Origin: Gloeocapsopsis crepidinum LEGE 06123
Lineage (GTDB): Bacteria > Cyanobacteriota > Cyanobacteriia > Cyanobacteriales > Chroococcidiopsidaceae
Direction: 5' to 3'
DNA: 41,605 nt
Assembly (NCBI RefSeq): GCF_015207655.1
Contig: NZ_JADEWN010000058.1
Span: 1-41,605, forward strand
Shown piece by piece: positions 1 to 8,720 of this stretch. A program made the position numbers and the translations under genes. The notes beneath the pieces are model-generated. The model worked only from the letters and a program-made list of their open reading frames with translations, was not told where the DNA came from and searched no databases. Position 1 is the first letter of the stretch. Every line of letters starts with the position of its first letter.

Positions 1-2
1 AA

Positions 3-125
3 ATCGCACTCCAAACTATATTTCCACAATTGGTGCTGTTACTTCTTTTACTAGACATTGAACGCCTGAGAGATTTGGCATTTAGTCAAGGAATTGACAT
101 TCAAATTTCCAGGTGCAAGATATGA
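3..125 (+). other. Open frame running into the window, unidentified
   Basis: Frame 3 is open from the first bases of the window to a TGA at 123-125, about 40 codons, and that stop overlaps the ATG at 122 of the regulator downstream. It contains a run of leucines followed by DIERLRDLAFSQGIDIQIS. It could be the C-terminus of an upstream gene or chance. I recognise no family. The TGA/ATG overlap is the only hint that it is real coding sequence. Confidence 0.25.
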
Positions 126-838
126 GTCATCGCATTTTTCAAACTGTGGGCGATCGCCGTTACGTCGGACTTTACAGCAAAGGCGATATTTCGATTACAC
201 CTGCGGGGCTTCCGGCGGCGTACCATACCGAAGGTGAAGATCGCTATTTACAGATTCAGTTAAAACCACAGTTCTTGCAAAAAGTTGCTGCTGAAGCAAT
301 TGAAACTGATATCTCGCGCTTAGAACTTGTCACAGAATTTCGCGTACGCGATCCGCAAATTGAGCAAACGCTAATGATGCTACGCGCTGAATTACATAAA
401 GGCGGCGGTTGGGCAGGGCAGCTTTATGTTGAGTCGCTGGCGAATGTCTTAGCAGTGCATTTACTACGCCAATATTCTACGATGCAACCGCGTGTAGCTT
501 TGTATGAAGGTGGGTTAGGCGATCGCCATTTATTTCAAATAACGGAATACATCAATGCACATCTAGAAGAAGATATTAAACTGGCTGATCTTGCAGAATT
601 AGTAGGAATTAGTCAATTCCACTTCAGCCGTTTATTCAAACAATCGATGAAGGTTTCGCCACATCAATATTTACTTCAGCAGCGCGTTGAACGTGCTAAA
701 CAGTTACTCAAAACAACAAAATATTCTGTTGTTGAAATTGCTTTACAATGCGGTTTCAATAGCCACAGTCATCTGAGTAAACAATTTCGCCAGCTAACAG
801 GGATGACACCTAAAGCTTATAGGTTATATATCTCCTAA
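113..838 (+). CDS. AraC family transcriptional regulator (possibly N-terminally shortened)
   Basis: DNA-binding transcription factor. The C-terminal ~100 residues form the two helix-turn-helix motifs of the AraC/XylS family. The first is around ADLAELVGISQFHFSRLFK, and the second ends in the family signature around FNSHSHLSKQFRQLTGMTP. The N-terminal ~130 residues are a sensory region (GDISITPAG motif) like that of cyanobacterial PchR-type regulators. Those proteins are usually near 300 residues, so this 241-residue frame lacks about 50-60 N-terminal residues. An in-frame TGA at 95-97 blocks any extension. The start is GTG at 113 or ATG at 122; the latter overlaps the stop of an upstream frame. 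Either the N-terminus was lost or this is a short subfamily member. The effector is unknown. Confidence 0.85.
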   Translation: MQDMSHRIFQTVGDRRYVGLYSKGDISITPAGLPAAYHTEGEDRYLQIQLKPQFLQKVAAEAIETDISRLELVTEFRVRDPQIEQTLMMLRAELHKGGGWAGQLYVESLANVLAVHLLRQYSTMQPRVALYEGGLGDRHLFQITEYINAHLEEDIKLADLAELVGISQFHFSRLFKQSMKVSPHQYLLQQRVERAKQLLKTTKYSVVEIALQCGFNSHSHLSKQFRQLTGMTPKAYRLYIS

Positions 839-1021
839 TTGCTGCATAATTTTTGATGAAATTAATGATTGCAGACAGTTTTTAATATTTCTTATTTAAA
901 TTTTTGTAAATAAGTAACAATAACTTTTTCTTTCATCTCCAAAGTTTTAAAAGATATTTCACATTTGCACCATGATAAATTCGTTAAGCTAAAAATATAA
1001 AAGTAAATCAACGCAATTATT

Positions 1022-1513
1022 ATGACTGTTTCTAGTATTCAATTAAAGCGTTCGCCTTGGCAGAACGTTGCAATCTTAACTCTAGGATTCTGGCTGAGTA
1101 GCAGCATAATCTTAGACTGGGTAATTATGCCCAGTTTATATATTTCTGGAATGATGACTCAAGCTGGATTTACGACAGCGGGTTACTTGATTTTCTGGAA
1201 TTATAATCGCATCGAATTACTAGCAGCAGCTTTAGTGGTAACAAGTGTTTTAGTTCTAAACAAAACACAACTTGCTGGAGATAATTGGCGACGAGGGACA
1301 ACTGTTTTAGCTTTACTCTTACTGGCTGTACCTTTGCTAGCTACTTACGTCTTGACTCCACAAATGTCTGCGACAGGTGTGCAATTGAATTTATTTGAGT
1401 CAGCCACCGAAGTTCCTAGCACGATGAATCTGCTACACGCAGGTTACTGGGTATTAGAAGCTGTGAAATTTGTTGCTGGTGGTACTCTGTTGTTTTGGGG
1501 CATCCGCAGATAG
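1022..1513 (+). CDS. DUF4149-like four-helix membrane protein
   Basis: A 163-residue integral membrane protein of unknown function. Four hydrophobic segments are visible, at about residues 15-42, 60-80, 93-112 and 135-160. A short basic N-terminus (KRSPW) comes first, and a polar loop with acidic residues lies between helices 3 and 4. The layout and the conserved asparagine/arginine near helix 2 (NYNRIE) resemble the DUF4149 group common in cyanobacteria. The assignment rests on topology more than on a diagnostic motif. The gene stands alone and ends at a strong bidirectional terminator shared with the convergent UPF0016 gene. No good Shine-Dalgarno precedes the ATG. Confidence 0.7.
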   Translation: MTVSSIQLKRSPWQNVAILTLGFWLSSSIILDWVIMPSLYISGMMTQAGFTTAGYLIFWNYNRIELLAAALVVTSVLVLNKTQLAGDNWRRGTTVLALLLLAVPLLATYVLTPQMSATGVQLNLFESATEVPSTMNLLHAGYWVLEAVKFVAGGTLLFWGIRR

Positions 1514-1539
1514 GTTGAATTAAATTATGATGCGTGCAA

Positions 1540-1570
1540 AAAAGCTCCTTACCTAAAGTAGGGAGCTTTT
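1540..1570. terminator. Bidirectional intrinsic terminator
   Basis: The inverted repeat AAAAGCTCC (1540-1548) / GGAGCTTTT (1562-1570) has an additional inner TAC/GTA pairing. It has an A-tract on one side and a T-tract on the other, so it can terminate both the membrane-protein gene (+) and the UPF0016 operon (-). The TAA stop of the minus-strand gene (1569-1571) lies inside the T-tract. Confidence 0.8.
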
Positions 1571-1862
1571 AATTTTCTTCATGTTGGGATGCATCAGGAT
1601 TACACCACAAGCGAATCGCAAGGAACGCGAATCCTATAGCGGCGATCGCTTTAGTTGTTTTTACAGGTAATAGTTCTGCTGCCCATCCACCGGCTAAAGC
1701 ACCGAGTAAGCTTGTTAAGAGTAATGCTGCGGCTGTCCCTAAAAATACCATACGGGGAAACTGAGAACGTCCGCTAAGGGCGATCGCTGCTAATTGGCTT
1801 TTGTCACCGAGTTCGGATAAAAATACCGTGATAAAACTTAGCCCTAGCAAATTCCAATCCAT
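1569..1862 (-). CDS. UPF0016/GDT1 family half-size cation (Mn2+) exporter, second subunit
   Basis: A membrane transporter subunit of the UPF0016 (GDT1/TMEM165/Mnx) family, whose characterised members export Mn2+ or exchange Ca2+/Mn2+ for protons. The diagnostic E-x-G-D-K/R-S/T motif is present once (SELGDKSQ) in the first helix. Two more hydrophobic helices follow. Full-length family members carry two such motifs; this 97-residue protein has one, and its partner just upstream has the other. The pair probably forms a heteromer. I chose the ATG at 1862 rather than the TTG 18 bases upstream, because it makes a TAATG one-base overlap with the stop of the upstream gene, typical of translational coupling. 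Substrate specificity is inferred from the family. Confidence 0.88.
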   Translation of the reverse strand: MDWNLLGLSFITVFLSELGDKSQLAAIALSGRSQFPRMVFLGTAAALLLTSLLGALAGGWAAELLPVKTTKAIAAIGFAFLAIRLWCNPDASQHEEN

Positions 1863-2257
1863 TATTGCACGACATCCCAAAGCAACATCATTGAAATTAG
1901 AAGTAAACTAACACTTGCTAGTTTTTCTACTGTTCGGGGAGCAATTCGAGTTGCAATCCAGCACCCTAAAAGAACCCCTAACAAACTTGTTGTTACCATT
2001 GCGATCGCCGCACCTCCAAAGACAATCCAGGGAGATTGAGATTCAGCACTCATCAAGAGTGTGGATAGCTGAGTTTTATCGCCAAACTCAGCAAAAAATA
2101 TTGTAACGAAGGTTGTTGCGAATACTGTCCGTGAAGATTGCCCAAAAGCTGAAGGCTGTTGTGACTCAGTTATTGTATCGGTATTTTCAAAGGCGATTGC
2201 AATATGTTCAGATTTAAGTTCAGCTTCAAGTAACTGGGTAGGCAAATCAGTTTTCAC
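1862..2257 (-). CDS. UPF0016/GDT1 family half-size cation (Mn2+) exporter, first subunit
   Basis: Partner of the gene downstream. This 131-residue protein has a ~40-residue polar N-terminal extension rich in Glu/Thr/Ser, then three hydrophobic helices, the first holding the family motif AEFGDKTQ. The extension is absent from the second subunit, so the two halves are not simple copies. Together they reconstitute the two-motif transporter found as one chain in other organisms. In photosynthetic cells this family protects against manganese overload. The gene lies 91 bp downstream of the CxxCC-protein gene on the same strand and could be co-transcribed. I saw no yybP-ykoY-type manganese riboswitch in that gap. 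Confidence 0.88.
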   Translation of the reverse strand: MKTDLPTQLLEAELKSEHIAIAFENTDTITESQQPSAFGQSSRTVFATTFVTIFFAEFGDKTQLSTLLMSAESQSPWIVFGGAAIAMVTTSLLGVLLGCWIATRIAPRTVEKLASVSLLLISMMLLWDVVQ

Positions 2258-2348
2258 AGGTATTCAAAACGTCGCAGCGCTTTCATATTTTTTTCATTTT
2301 CTCTGATCTTTGTTACAAAAATCAACCCTTTGGAAGGAATGCGAAAAA

Positions 2349-2699
2349 TTAATCTTTAATAGCTCGCTCAAAACGCAACATTTCAAGGCTGCGATCGCCG
2401 TAAACACCACTAATTTGCTGCTGACAGCAATCAATAGCAAAATCGCTTAATTCTTCAGGAAGGATACCGTACATCTTTTGAAAAATCGCGGGTTCTACTC
2501 GACAAAAGCGCGGGCGTTCTGGGTAAATGCGGCATTCGCGGGTAACGCGATCGTAGTTGATACACCAGCCGTCCTCACCTACCATACTGAAATAGAGTTC
2601 TAGTTCTTCAGGTGATAAATAATCTTCAATATCTGGACGCTCTGCTGGATCGAGATTACAGCAGGCTCCACATTGCTTTACACATCGCCAGGTAGCCAT
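2349..2699 (-). CDS. YkgJ family CxxCC cysteine-cluster protein
   Basis: A small soluble protein with the putative zinc- or iron-chelating domain called YkgJ/CxxCC (UPF0153). The cysteines appear in the expected order: C6 and the CGACC cluster near residues 10-14, a Cys in GWCINYD, a Cys in TRECRIYPERPRFCRV, and a CC pair near residue 90. The phrase CRIYPERPRFCR is the family's central signature. At 116 residues it has a typical length and looks complete. The biochemical role of the family is not established; metal binding is the usual inference. It precedes the UPF0016 pair on the same strand, which may hint at a link to metal handling, but that is context only. Confidence 0.85.
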   Translation of the reverse strand: MATWRCVKQCGACCNLDPAERPDIEDYLSPEELELYFSMVGEDGWCINYDRVTRECRIYPERPRFCRVEPAIFQKMYGILPEELSDFAIDCCQQQISGVYGDRSLEMLRFERAIKD

Positions 2700-2991
2700 A
2701 ATTCAAATTTGGGCTATGATTTTTCTTGCACTTCGAGTTTAACGGTTTTAACCGATAGGCAAGTGTAGTAGAGGTCAGAGGTTAGGTGTAGAAGATAGTT
2801 GAAGCAATGGTTCCAGGTTCCTTATCTAACATCCTAGCCACATCGATTATTGCTGTAGTATGAGAAAGGAGCAATGATTGTTTATTGTTTTTTATAGATT
2901 TATTAAGTTAGTTAAATTGAGTCATTGCCATCCAGGTAAGATCTAGTGCGGAGCTTTATCTGAGTACTCGGTTAGGTAATGGGAGGAAATA

Positions 2992-3132
2992 ATGGACGTT
3001 GTATCTGGAATTTTTGAGGGACTCAGCACTTTTCAGTGGGAAACCTTTTTTCAGCTAGTTAGTGTTGCACTGATCATGCTTGCTGGTCCAATTATCATCT
3101 TTATTTTGGCAGCACGCGGCGGCAATATGTAG
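2992..3132 (+). CDS. psb30: Photosystem II protein Psb30 (Ycf12)
   Basis: A 46-residue, single-helix thylakoid membrane subunit of photosystem II. The translation begins MDVVSGIFEG and continues through an amphipathic start (WETFFQL) into one hydrophobic helix. It ends with GPIIIFILAARGGNM, matching the Psb30/Ycf12 pattern of GP followed by a hydrophobic run and a basic RGGN tail. Psb30 sits at the periphery of PSII near cytochrome b559 and stabilises the complex. The start is clear: GGGAGG at 2981-2986 is well spaced from the ATG. The gene is monocistronic and followed by a 12-bp HIP1-centred palindrome at 3180-3191. The ~290 bases upstream contain no other gene I can see. Confidence 0.92.
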   Translation: MDVVSGIFEGLSTFQWETFFQLVSVALIMLAGPIIIFILAARGGNM

Positions 3133-3179
3133 AAAGACGCTGTATGTATAGGGAACAGTGAGGATAGAGAAATGAACAA

Positions 3180-3191
3180 GGGCGATCGCCC
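3180..3191. repeat. HIP1-centred palindrome downstream of psb30
   Basis: GGGCGATCGCCC is a perfect palindrome containing the HIP1 octamer. It lies about 50 bp after the psb30 stop and is followed by a T-containing stretch. It may help 3'-end formation or simply be one of the many HIP1 sites. Confidence 0.5.
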
Positions 3192-3356
3192 TCTTATATC
3201 CTCACTCAGTTATTCAAAATTTGAGATAGTAAGCTCCAATACTGGATACCTAGTCATAACTGCTTGTCTGGTCAATTTCAGTTGCCAAGAAGAGATAGCG
3301 GTACTGTAAATAGCGAAAACCACAACTGCTCTACTATGTTGTGATAGTGTCTAACT

Positions 3357-3914
3357 CTATAAGTTTCTAATGATTCTACAAGGATTTCCTGCCGCAACGA
3401 CATTAGCAGGAATATCCTTCGTGACAATGCTTCCTGCGCCAATTGTGGTGTTGTTCCCAATTGTTATTCCTGGACAAATAATTGCTCCACCGCCGATCCA
3501 AACATCATCGCCAATTGCGATCGGCGCAGCCATCTCTAAACCGGATCTTCTCATTTCAGCATCGAGTGGATGATATGCTGTGTAAATTTGTACTTTAGGA
3601 GCAAGCAACACATTGTTGCCAATATAAACTTTATTACAATCTAAAATCATGCAATCGTAATTGATATACAAATTTTCCTTGGCGTAGATATGGCAACCAT
3701 AATCGCAACGAAAAGGTGGCTTAACCTCAAAAACTTGACCGACTGAACCAAAAAGTTTTTGAACAATCCCGCGCCGGAGTTCGCTCTCATCAGGAAGTGA
3801 TAGATTGAAAGTATGTAAGAGATTTTGTGCTTTTTTGTACATACTTTCAAGCTCAGGATCGATTGCAATATATGGCTCATTTGCCAGCATTCTCTCCCGC
3901 GCTGTCTTATTCAT
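3357..3914 (-). CDS. Maltose/galactoside O-acetyltransferase-like hexapeptide acetyltransferase
   Basis: An acyltransferase of the left-handed beta-helix family (Maa/LacA/NodL type) that transfers acetyl from acetyl-CoA to a sugar hydroxyl. The N-terminal maltose-acetyltransferase helical cap is visible (RERMLANEPYIAIDPEL). It is followed by hexapeptide repeats ([LIV]-G-x-x-x), the catalytic-histidine loop near YTAYHPLDAE, and the C-terminal signature AIGDDVWIGGGAIICPGI then GAGSIVTKDIPANVVAAGNP. I chose the ATG at 3914 (185 residues) because family members begin a few residues before the cap. A GTG at 3983 would add 23 atypical residues, though it overlaps the recJ stop (GTGA). The gene follows recJ on the same strand. 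The true acceptor sugar is unknown. Confidence 0.85.
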   Translation of the reverse strand: MNKTARERMLANEPYIAIDPELESMYKKAQNLLHTFNLSLPDESELRRGIVQKLFGSVGQVFEVKPPFRCDYGCHIYAKENLYINYDCMILDCNKVYIGNNVLLAPKVQIYTAYHPLDAEMRRSGLEMAAPIAIGDDVWIGGGAIICPGITIGNNTTIGAGSIVTKDIPANVVAAGNPCRIIRNL

Positions 3915-3979
3915 CTTTCGATACTTTTCTTTAATAAATACTGCTGATATATTGTCGTGCAGCATAACAATAGCATAAG

Positions 3980-6082
3980 TCACTTGGGTAACTGATTTAA
4001 AGCAGTATACGCGGCGATGACTAACTGATGAAAATGCGATCGCGTGATATCAACTTGTTGAGCATTTTCTCGTTTAGTGCCTAAAAATCCTGTAGAATCT
4101 CCTTGAGCGATCGCCAATATTTGACCCTGATCGTTTTTAATTCGCAGTTCAGCCGTTGAACTATTAGTAAATATGCCACAGATATAACGGCGTTGATTAT
4201 AATAAAATTCTGCAAAGTTGCGGCGATGCTCAAGCGAGGACACCTCGCCTGAAGCCGCAACTTCTTTTGAAGATTTTGATTCTATTTTAGAGGGTTGTGT
4301 CGGCAAGCGCACACCAACTAATTCGAGTTCAATTGTTGTGTTACCATTCCAGGTATTTTCGCGCAAGCAGTAGGCAATATCAATTCGTGGTGGTAGTGGA
4401 AAATAATCACGCGCCTTTCTCCAGGCGATCGCATTCACCTGAAATCGCTGTGAGTTTTCGTTTTGTGCTAGTTTCAGCTTGATATGTCCCTTACCGACAA
4501 TGCGCTGTTCGATCACCTCAACATTTGCTGTCCAAAATAAGGGATTAGGATTATCAATACCGCAAGGATGAAGAGCATCTAGTTGCTTGTAGAGTTGACG
4601 ATCAATCTGACTGAAGTGTGCTTGTGCATCAATCTTAATTAATGGTTTGAGGTGTTCAATTTGCAAGCATTGATGGGCAAATTCCCGCAAGCGCGCTCGC
4701 AGTGCGGCTAAGTTTTCCGCAGGTAAAGAAAAGCCCCCAGCCGCTTTGTGTCCGCCAAATTTACCTAATAAGTCCTGACAAAATTCTAAAGCAGCAAAAA
4801 CATGAAATTCAGGAATTCCCCGTGCAGAACCGCGAATATGATGTTCATCTTCATACGTGCCAATAAACACAGGAACGCCGTAGCGTTCGACTAAACGCGA
4901 TGCAACTATCCCAATGACACCATGATGCCAATCGGCTTGCACAACGACTAAAACACGTTCTTGCAGTAAATCGATTTGGTTTTGTTCAATGTAGGCGATC
5001 GCTTCTTGTTCAATTTGTTCGCATAGTTGTTGACGATGCTGGTTAATTTGTTCGCACTGCATGGCACGTTCTAGTGCGAGTCCCATATCGTCTGTTGTCA
5101 GTAGATCGATGACAATTTGCGGATCGGCAATGCGTCCTACAGCATTAATTCTCGGACCAAGACGAAAACCGATATCATCAGGCTTGAGAGATTTGGCATT
5201 AACGCTAGTACCATTGTTGTTACTTTGTACGCCCGCAACTTGAATTAAAGCTTGCACTCCCGCTAGTTGAGATTGAGGAAGCAATCGCAATCCCCGCTTT
5301 ACCCAACGACGATTCACGCCTGTTAACGGGGCAAGATCTGCAATTGTCCCTAAAGTAAATAGTTCAAGCAAAGGTTTAACTAATCCTGCAATTTGCCCTA
5401 ACTTTTGTGCTAGCGAAACAGCCAGAATGTAAGCAACTCCTACTCCTGCAAGTCCGCGATAAGGAGAAGATTCTGGGATGAGTTTGGGGTTAAGAATAGC
5501 GTTAGCTGGCGGTAGTTGTTGCGGGATGTCGTGATGGTCGGTGATAATGACTGTCAGACCAAGTTCTCTAGCTTTAGCGATCGCATCAAAAGCGGAAATT
5601 CCATTATCGACGGTGAGAATTAACTCGATGCCTTCACGCTTGAATTCTTCAACAATGCGCTGATTAATACCGTAGCCCTCGTGCATCCGGCTAGGAATTG
5701 CATAATCAACGTTTGCACCCAACCATCTTAGCGATCGCAGTAATAATGCGGTACTCGTCATGCCATCAGCGTCGTAGTCGCCGCAAATTGCAATTTTTTT
5801 GTCATGTGCGATCGCAGTGTTTAGCAACTCGACACTTAATGCTAGGTCAGGAAATTCCTCCACTGGTGAAGGAAGAACTTGGGATTCTGGTTCTAAAAAT
5901 GCTTGTGCTTGTTCTAGCGTCTCAACTCCGCGATTGATTAATAATTGACCTATAATGGGTGATGTTTGAGCAACTTCAGCTAGCTTTTGCGCGAATTCTG
6001 CTGCTGCTGAATAAATTTGCCAACGCTGACTTGGAAGGCGTTGTGGACGATGAGATAATTCTGGAGTAGAATGCTCTAACAC
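3980..6082 (-). CDS. recJ: Single-stranded-DNA-specific exonuclease RecJ
   Basis: A 5'-3' exonuclease on single-stranded DNA, acting in RecF-pathway recombination, mismatch repair and base excision repair. The DHH phosphoesterase motifs are all present: GDYDADG at residues 101-107, VDNG at ~158-161 and TDHHD at ~181-185. The DHHA1 part carries DWHHGVIGIVASRL, RGSARG and the FGGHKAAGG motif, which binds the substrate end. An OB-fold-like region follows. A C-terminal extension of ~130 residues, with a low-complexity Ser/Lys linker (KIESKSSKE), is typical of cyanobacterial RecJ. The length of 700 residues is within the family range. The next gene on this strand may start inside or just after the stop codon. 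Confidence 0.95.
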   Translation of the reverse strand: MLEHSTPELSHRPQRLPSQRWQIYSAAAEFAQKLAEVAQTSPIIGQLLINRGVETLEQAQAFLEPESQVLPSPVEEFPDLALSVELLNTAIAHDKKIAICGDYDADGMTSTALLLRSLRWLGANVDYAIPSRMHEGYGINQRIVEEFKREGIELILTVDNGISAFDAIAKARELGLTVIITDHHDIPQQLPPANAILNPKLIPESSPYRGLAGVGVAYILAVSLAQKLGQIAGLVKPLLELFTLGTIADLAPLTGVNRRWVKRGLRLLPQSQLAGVQALIQVAGVQSNNNGTSVNAKSLKPDDIGFRLGPRINAVGRIADPQIVIDLLTTDDMGLALERAMQCEQINQHRQQLCEQIEQEAIAYIEQNQIDLLQERVLVVVQADWHHGVIGIVASRLVERYGVPVFIGTYEDEHHIRGSARGIPEFHVFAALEFCQDLLGKFGGHKAAGGFSLPAENLAALRARLREFAHQCLQIEHLKPLIKIDAQAHFSQIDRQLYKQLDALHPCGIDNPNPLFWTANVEVIEQRIVGKGHIKLKLAQNENSQRFQVNAIAWRKARDYFPLPPRIDIAYCLRENTWNGNTTIELELVGVRLPTQPSKIESKSSKEVAASGEVSSLEHRRNFAEFYYNQRRYICGIFTNSSTAELRIKNDQGQILAIAQGDSTGFLGTKRENAQQVDITRSHFHQLVIAAYTALNQLPK

Positions 6083-6470
6083 ACTTACCCAATGCGCAAC
6101 TAGCCAAATATTTTAACTCTTAGTCGCTGTAGTTTGAAATATATTTTTTAACGTAGACGCAAAGCGGTGAGCAGCGCGTTGGGCGGGCAACGCCCGACTT
6201 GAAGCGACTGCGAACCCGAAGGGCATGCCGTAGGCTACCACTCCAGATGCAGATAACACGGAGGAAAGAGTTAAAGGGGGATTCTCCTAAATTGTATCAA
6301 AACTGGTTAGTGATAACAAAAATGGTCAGTAAAAGTTACTAGTGACTAGTGACTAGTAACTAACCACTAATAACAGCATAACGATACCAATATTCTGGTT
6401 ATTTAACCGGAAATGATATTATTAAAGAGTGCGTAAAGCAAAGCAATTATAAAGTAATTAAAGCAGCTAC
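6083..6470. repeat. Intergenic repeat region between recJ and the GGDEF-EAL gene
   Basis: No gene is seen in these 388 bases. They hold a GC-rich dispersed-repeat fragment (about 6150-6245) with a CGGGC-AAC-GCCCG hairpin at 6184-6196. A tandem heptamer tract follows at 6338-6372: ACTAGTG, ACTAGTG, ACTAGTA, ACTAACC, ACTAATA. This matches the short tandemly repeated repetitive sequences of cyanobacteria. The recJ promoter should lie near 6083-6150. Confidence 0.75.
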
Positions 6471-8720
6471 TTAGAAGGGCTGATTTAGCTCAGTAAAATC
6501 TAACCATTGAGGATTAGTAGTCATTAAGGCTGTAGCAGAAGCACAATTTAAAGGTCTAGAGAAAAGATAACCTTGACCAAATTCACAGCCTAATGTGCGT
6601 AATATTGTAAGTTGCTCGGTTGTTTCTGCGCCTTCTGCAACTACATCCATTCCTAAGGTATGAGCTAAGGTAGTAATTGTCCGAATGATTTCGTAGTTTT
6701 CGGCATTTGAATGCATACCACTTACAAAAGAGCGATCTATTTTTAAGATATTTATGGGAAAACGATGTAGATAGCTCAAAGATGAGTAACCTTGACCAAA
6801 ATCATCAATGCTTAACTGAATTCGTTTTGCTCTAATTTCTAATAGTGCATGAATTGTTTCTTGAGCATATTCAATCAGTGTACTTTCAGTCATTTCTAGT
6901 TGTAAATAACTGCCGTCTAAGCCAGTTTCTGCTAAAATTTGCTCAATTTGCTCAAGAAAATTTGGTTCTCTAATTTGTTTTCCAGCAATATTTACACTCA
7001 TTTTAAGTGGCATCAAATGCGGAAATTGTACTTGCCAAGCGCGTAATTGGCGACAAGCGGCTCGTAATACCCATTCACCGATAGGCACAATTAAGCCAAT
7101 ATCTTCCGCAACGGGAATAAATTCTGTAGGAGAAATCAAACCTCGCTGGGGATGTCGCCAGCGGATTAAAGCTTCAAAACCTTTGAGTTTACCTGTTGCC
7201 AAGGAAACAATGGGCTGGTAGTGTAGGCAAAATTCCTGGCGTTCGAGTGCTTGGCGCAGATCGCTTTCTAGCTGTAAAAGTTCTAGAGTTTGTTGGTACA
7301 TTGCCTGGTCAAAAATTGCATACCGTGCCTTGCCTTGTTCTTTTGCTTGATACATGGCAATATCAGCATCTCGTAGCAAATCTTGGGCTTGCGTACAGTT
7401 GGGAGAATTGAGGACAATTCCGATACTGGCACTACAAAAGATAGTATGGTTTTCTAGTGTCAATGGTGATACAAGTTGCGTTTGAAGTCGCTCAGCAATT
7501 TTAATTGCATCAGTAATATCTTTAATACCGTCGAGTAAAATAGTGAATTCATCACCACCGAAACGCGCAATCGTGTCTGTGGAACGGATACTTTGTTCTA
7601 AAAGACATGCGATCGCACAAAGTAATTGATCGCCGATCGCATGACCCAGACTATCATTGACAATTTTAAAACGGTCTAAATCGATAAATAAAACAGCAAA
7701 TAAATAATCCTTATGACGCTTGGCTCGACTTAAAGCACTTTCAAGACGTTCCATAAATAAAGTACGATTAGGTAAACCTGTCAGAGCATCATGCAGCGCG
7801 TCATAGATGAGTTGCTCCTCGGCACGTTTGCGTTGCGTAATGTCGTAGATAATGCCATCGATGCGTACGGCGGTGCGACCTCGATCGTAAATAATATAAG
7901 TGCGATCGCTCAACCAGCGGACTTCACCATCAGGACGCAAGATTCTGTATTCAATTTCTACACTGCCATGTTCGATGAGCATTTGGCGTGATTTTTGATA
8001 TCTAGCGCGATCGTCAGGATGAATCACTTCTTGATATAACTCTGGGCAATCTAAAAATTCTGCAGGTGGGCGACCATAAACCTTTTGTACTGCTGGGTTA
8101 AGATAAATTAACTTTCCAGTTTCTGGAGCAAATGACCAAACAACATCTTCAAGGGAATTGAGAATACTTTCTAGGCGTTCTTCACTTGCTTGCAGCGATT
8201 TTTGTGCTAGCTTACGTTCTGCAATTTCTCTTCTTAATTGGCGATTAGTTGCTTCTAGTTCTGCAGTACGCTCTTGAATTCGCTCTTCTAATTGAGCATT
8301 TAACTGTGAAATTTCTGCTTTGGCGGCTTGGAGTGCCAATTGACTTTTAACGCGAGATAAAACTTCAGCAATTTCAAACGGCTTCATGATGTAATCGACA
8401 CCACCAACCTCAAAAGCTTTCACTTTACCAACAAGATCGTCTGAAGCACTTAAAAAAATGACTGGAATATCACGTGTTAATTGCGATGCTTTCAGCTGAC
8501 GACACACTTCGTAACCATCCAAATCAGGCATTTTGACATCAAGTAAAATGAGATCGGGTGGTGCAGTTTTAGCTCCCATCAATGCCATTGCACCGTTTTT
8601 TGCACAACGAACTTGATATCCTTCTCCAGACAAGGTTTTGGATAAAACCAAAAGATTTTCTGGGACATCGTCAACGATTAAAATTGTGCGTGAATCGGTA
8701 CTAAATTGATGGTTATTCAT
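6471..8720 (-). CDS. Response regulator with REC-PAS-GGDEF-EAL domains (c-di-GMP turnover)
   Basis: A cytoplasmic regulator with both cyclic-di-GMP synthase and phosphodiesterase domains. REC, residues ~12-125, has the acidic pair at 17-18, phospho-acceptor D61 and a KP pair at ~113-114. A coiled coil (~130-180) leads to a PAS domain (~180-300, closing with DITQRK). The GGDEF signature at 388-392 is intact, and an RSTD inhibitory site sits five residues before it. The EAL domain has its EAL at 516-518, and downstream catalytic blocks such as DDFGQGYSSL and KIDRSFV are present. Both active sites look functional, so the net activity cannot be predicted. The ATG overlaps the stop of the upstream hybrid kinase (ATGA), so the kinase is the probable phosphodonor. 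Confidence 0.93.
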   Translation of the reverse strand: MNNHQFSTDSRTILIVDDVPENLLVLSKTLSGEGYQVRCAKNGAMALMGAKTAPPDLILLDVKMPDLDGYEVCRQLKASQLTRDIPVIFLSASDDLVGKVKAFEVGGVDYIMKPFEIAEVLSRVKSQLALQAAKAEISQLNAQLEERIQERTAELEATNRQLRREIAERKLAQKSLQASEERLESILNSLEDVVWSFAPETGKLIYLNPAVQKVYGRPPAEFLDCPELYQEVIHPDDRARYQKSRQMLIEHGSVEIEYRILRPDGEVRWLSDRTYIIYDRGRTAVRIDGIIYDITQRKRAEEQLIYDALHDALTGLPNRTLFMERLESALSRAKRHKDYLFAVLFIDLDRFKIVNDSLGHAIGDQLLCAIACLLEQSIRSTDTIARFGGDEFTILLDGIKDITDAIKIAERLQTQLVSPLTLENHTIFCSASIGIVLNSPNCTQAQDLLRDADIAMYQAKEQGKARYAIFDQAMYQQTLELLQLESDLRQALERQEFCLHYQPIVSLATGKLKGFEALIRWRHPQRGLISPTEFIPVAEDIGLIVPIGEWVLRAACRQLRAWQVQFPHLMPLKMSVNIAGKQIREPNFLEQIEQILAETGLDGSYLQLEMTESTLIEYAQETIHALLEIRAKRIQLSIDDFGQGYSSLSYLHRFPINILKIDRSFVSGMHSNAENYEIIRTITTLAHTLGMDVVAEGAETTEQLTILRTLGCEFGQGYLFSRPLNCASATALMTTNPQWLDFTELNQPF

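Noticed and set aside
2258-2348. Possible manganese riboswitch upstream of the UPF0016 genes
   Set aside because: Only 91 bp of AT-rich sequence, with no yybP-ykoY-like conserved stems.
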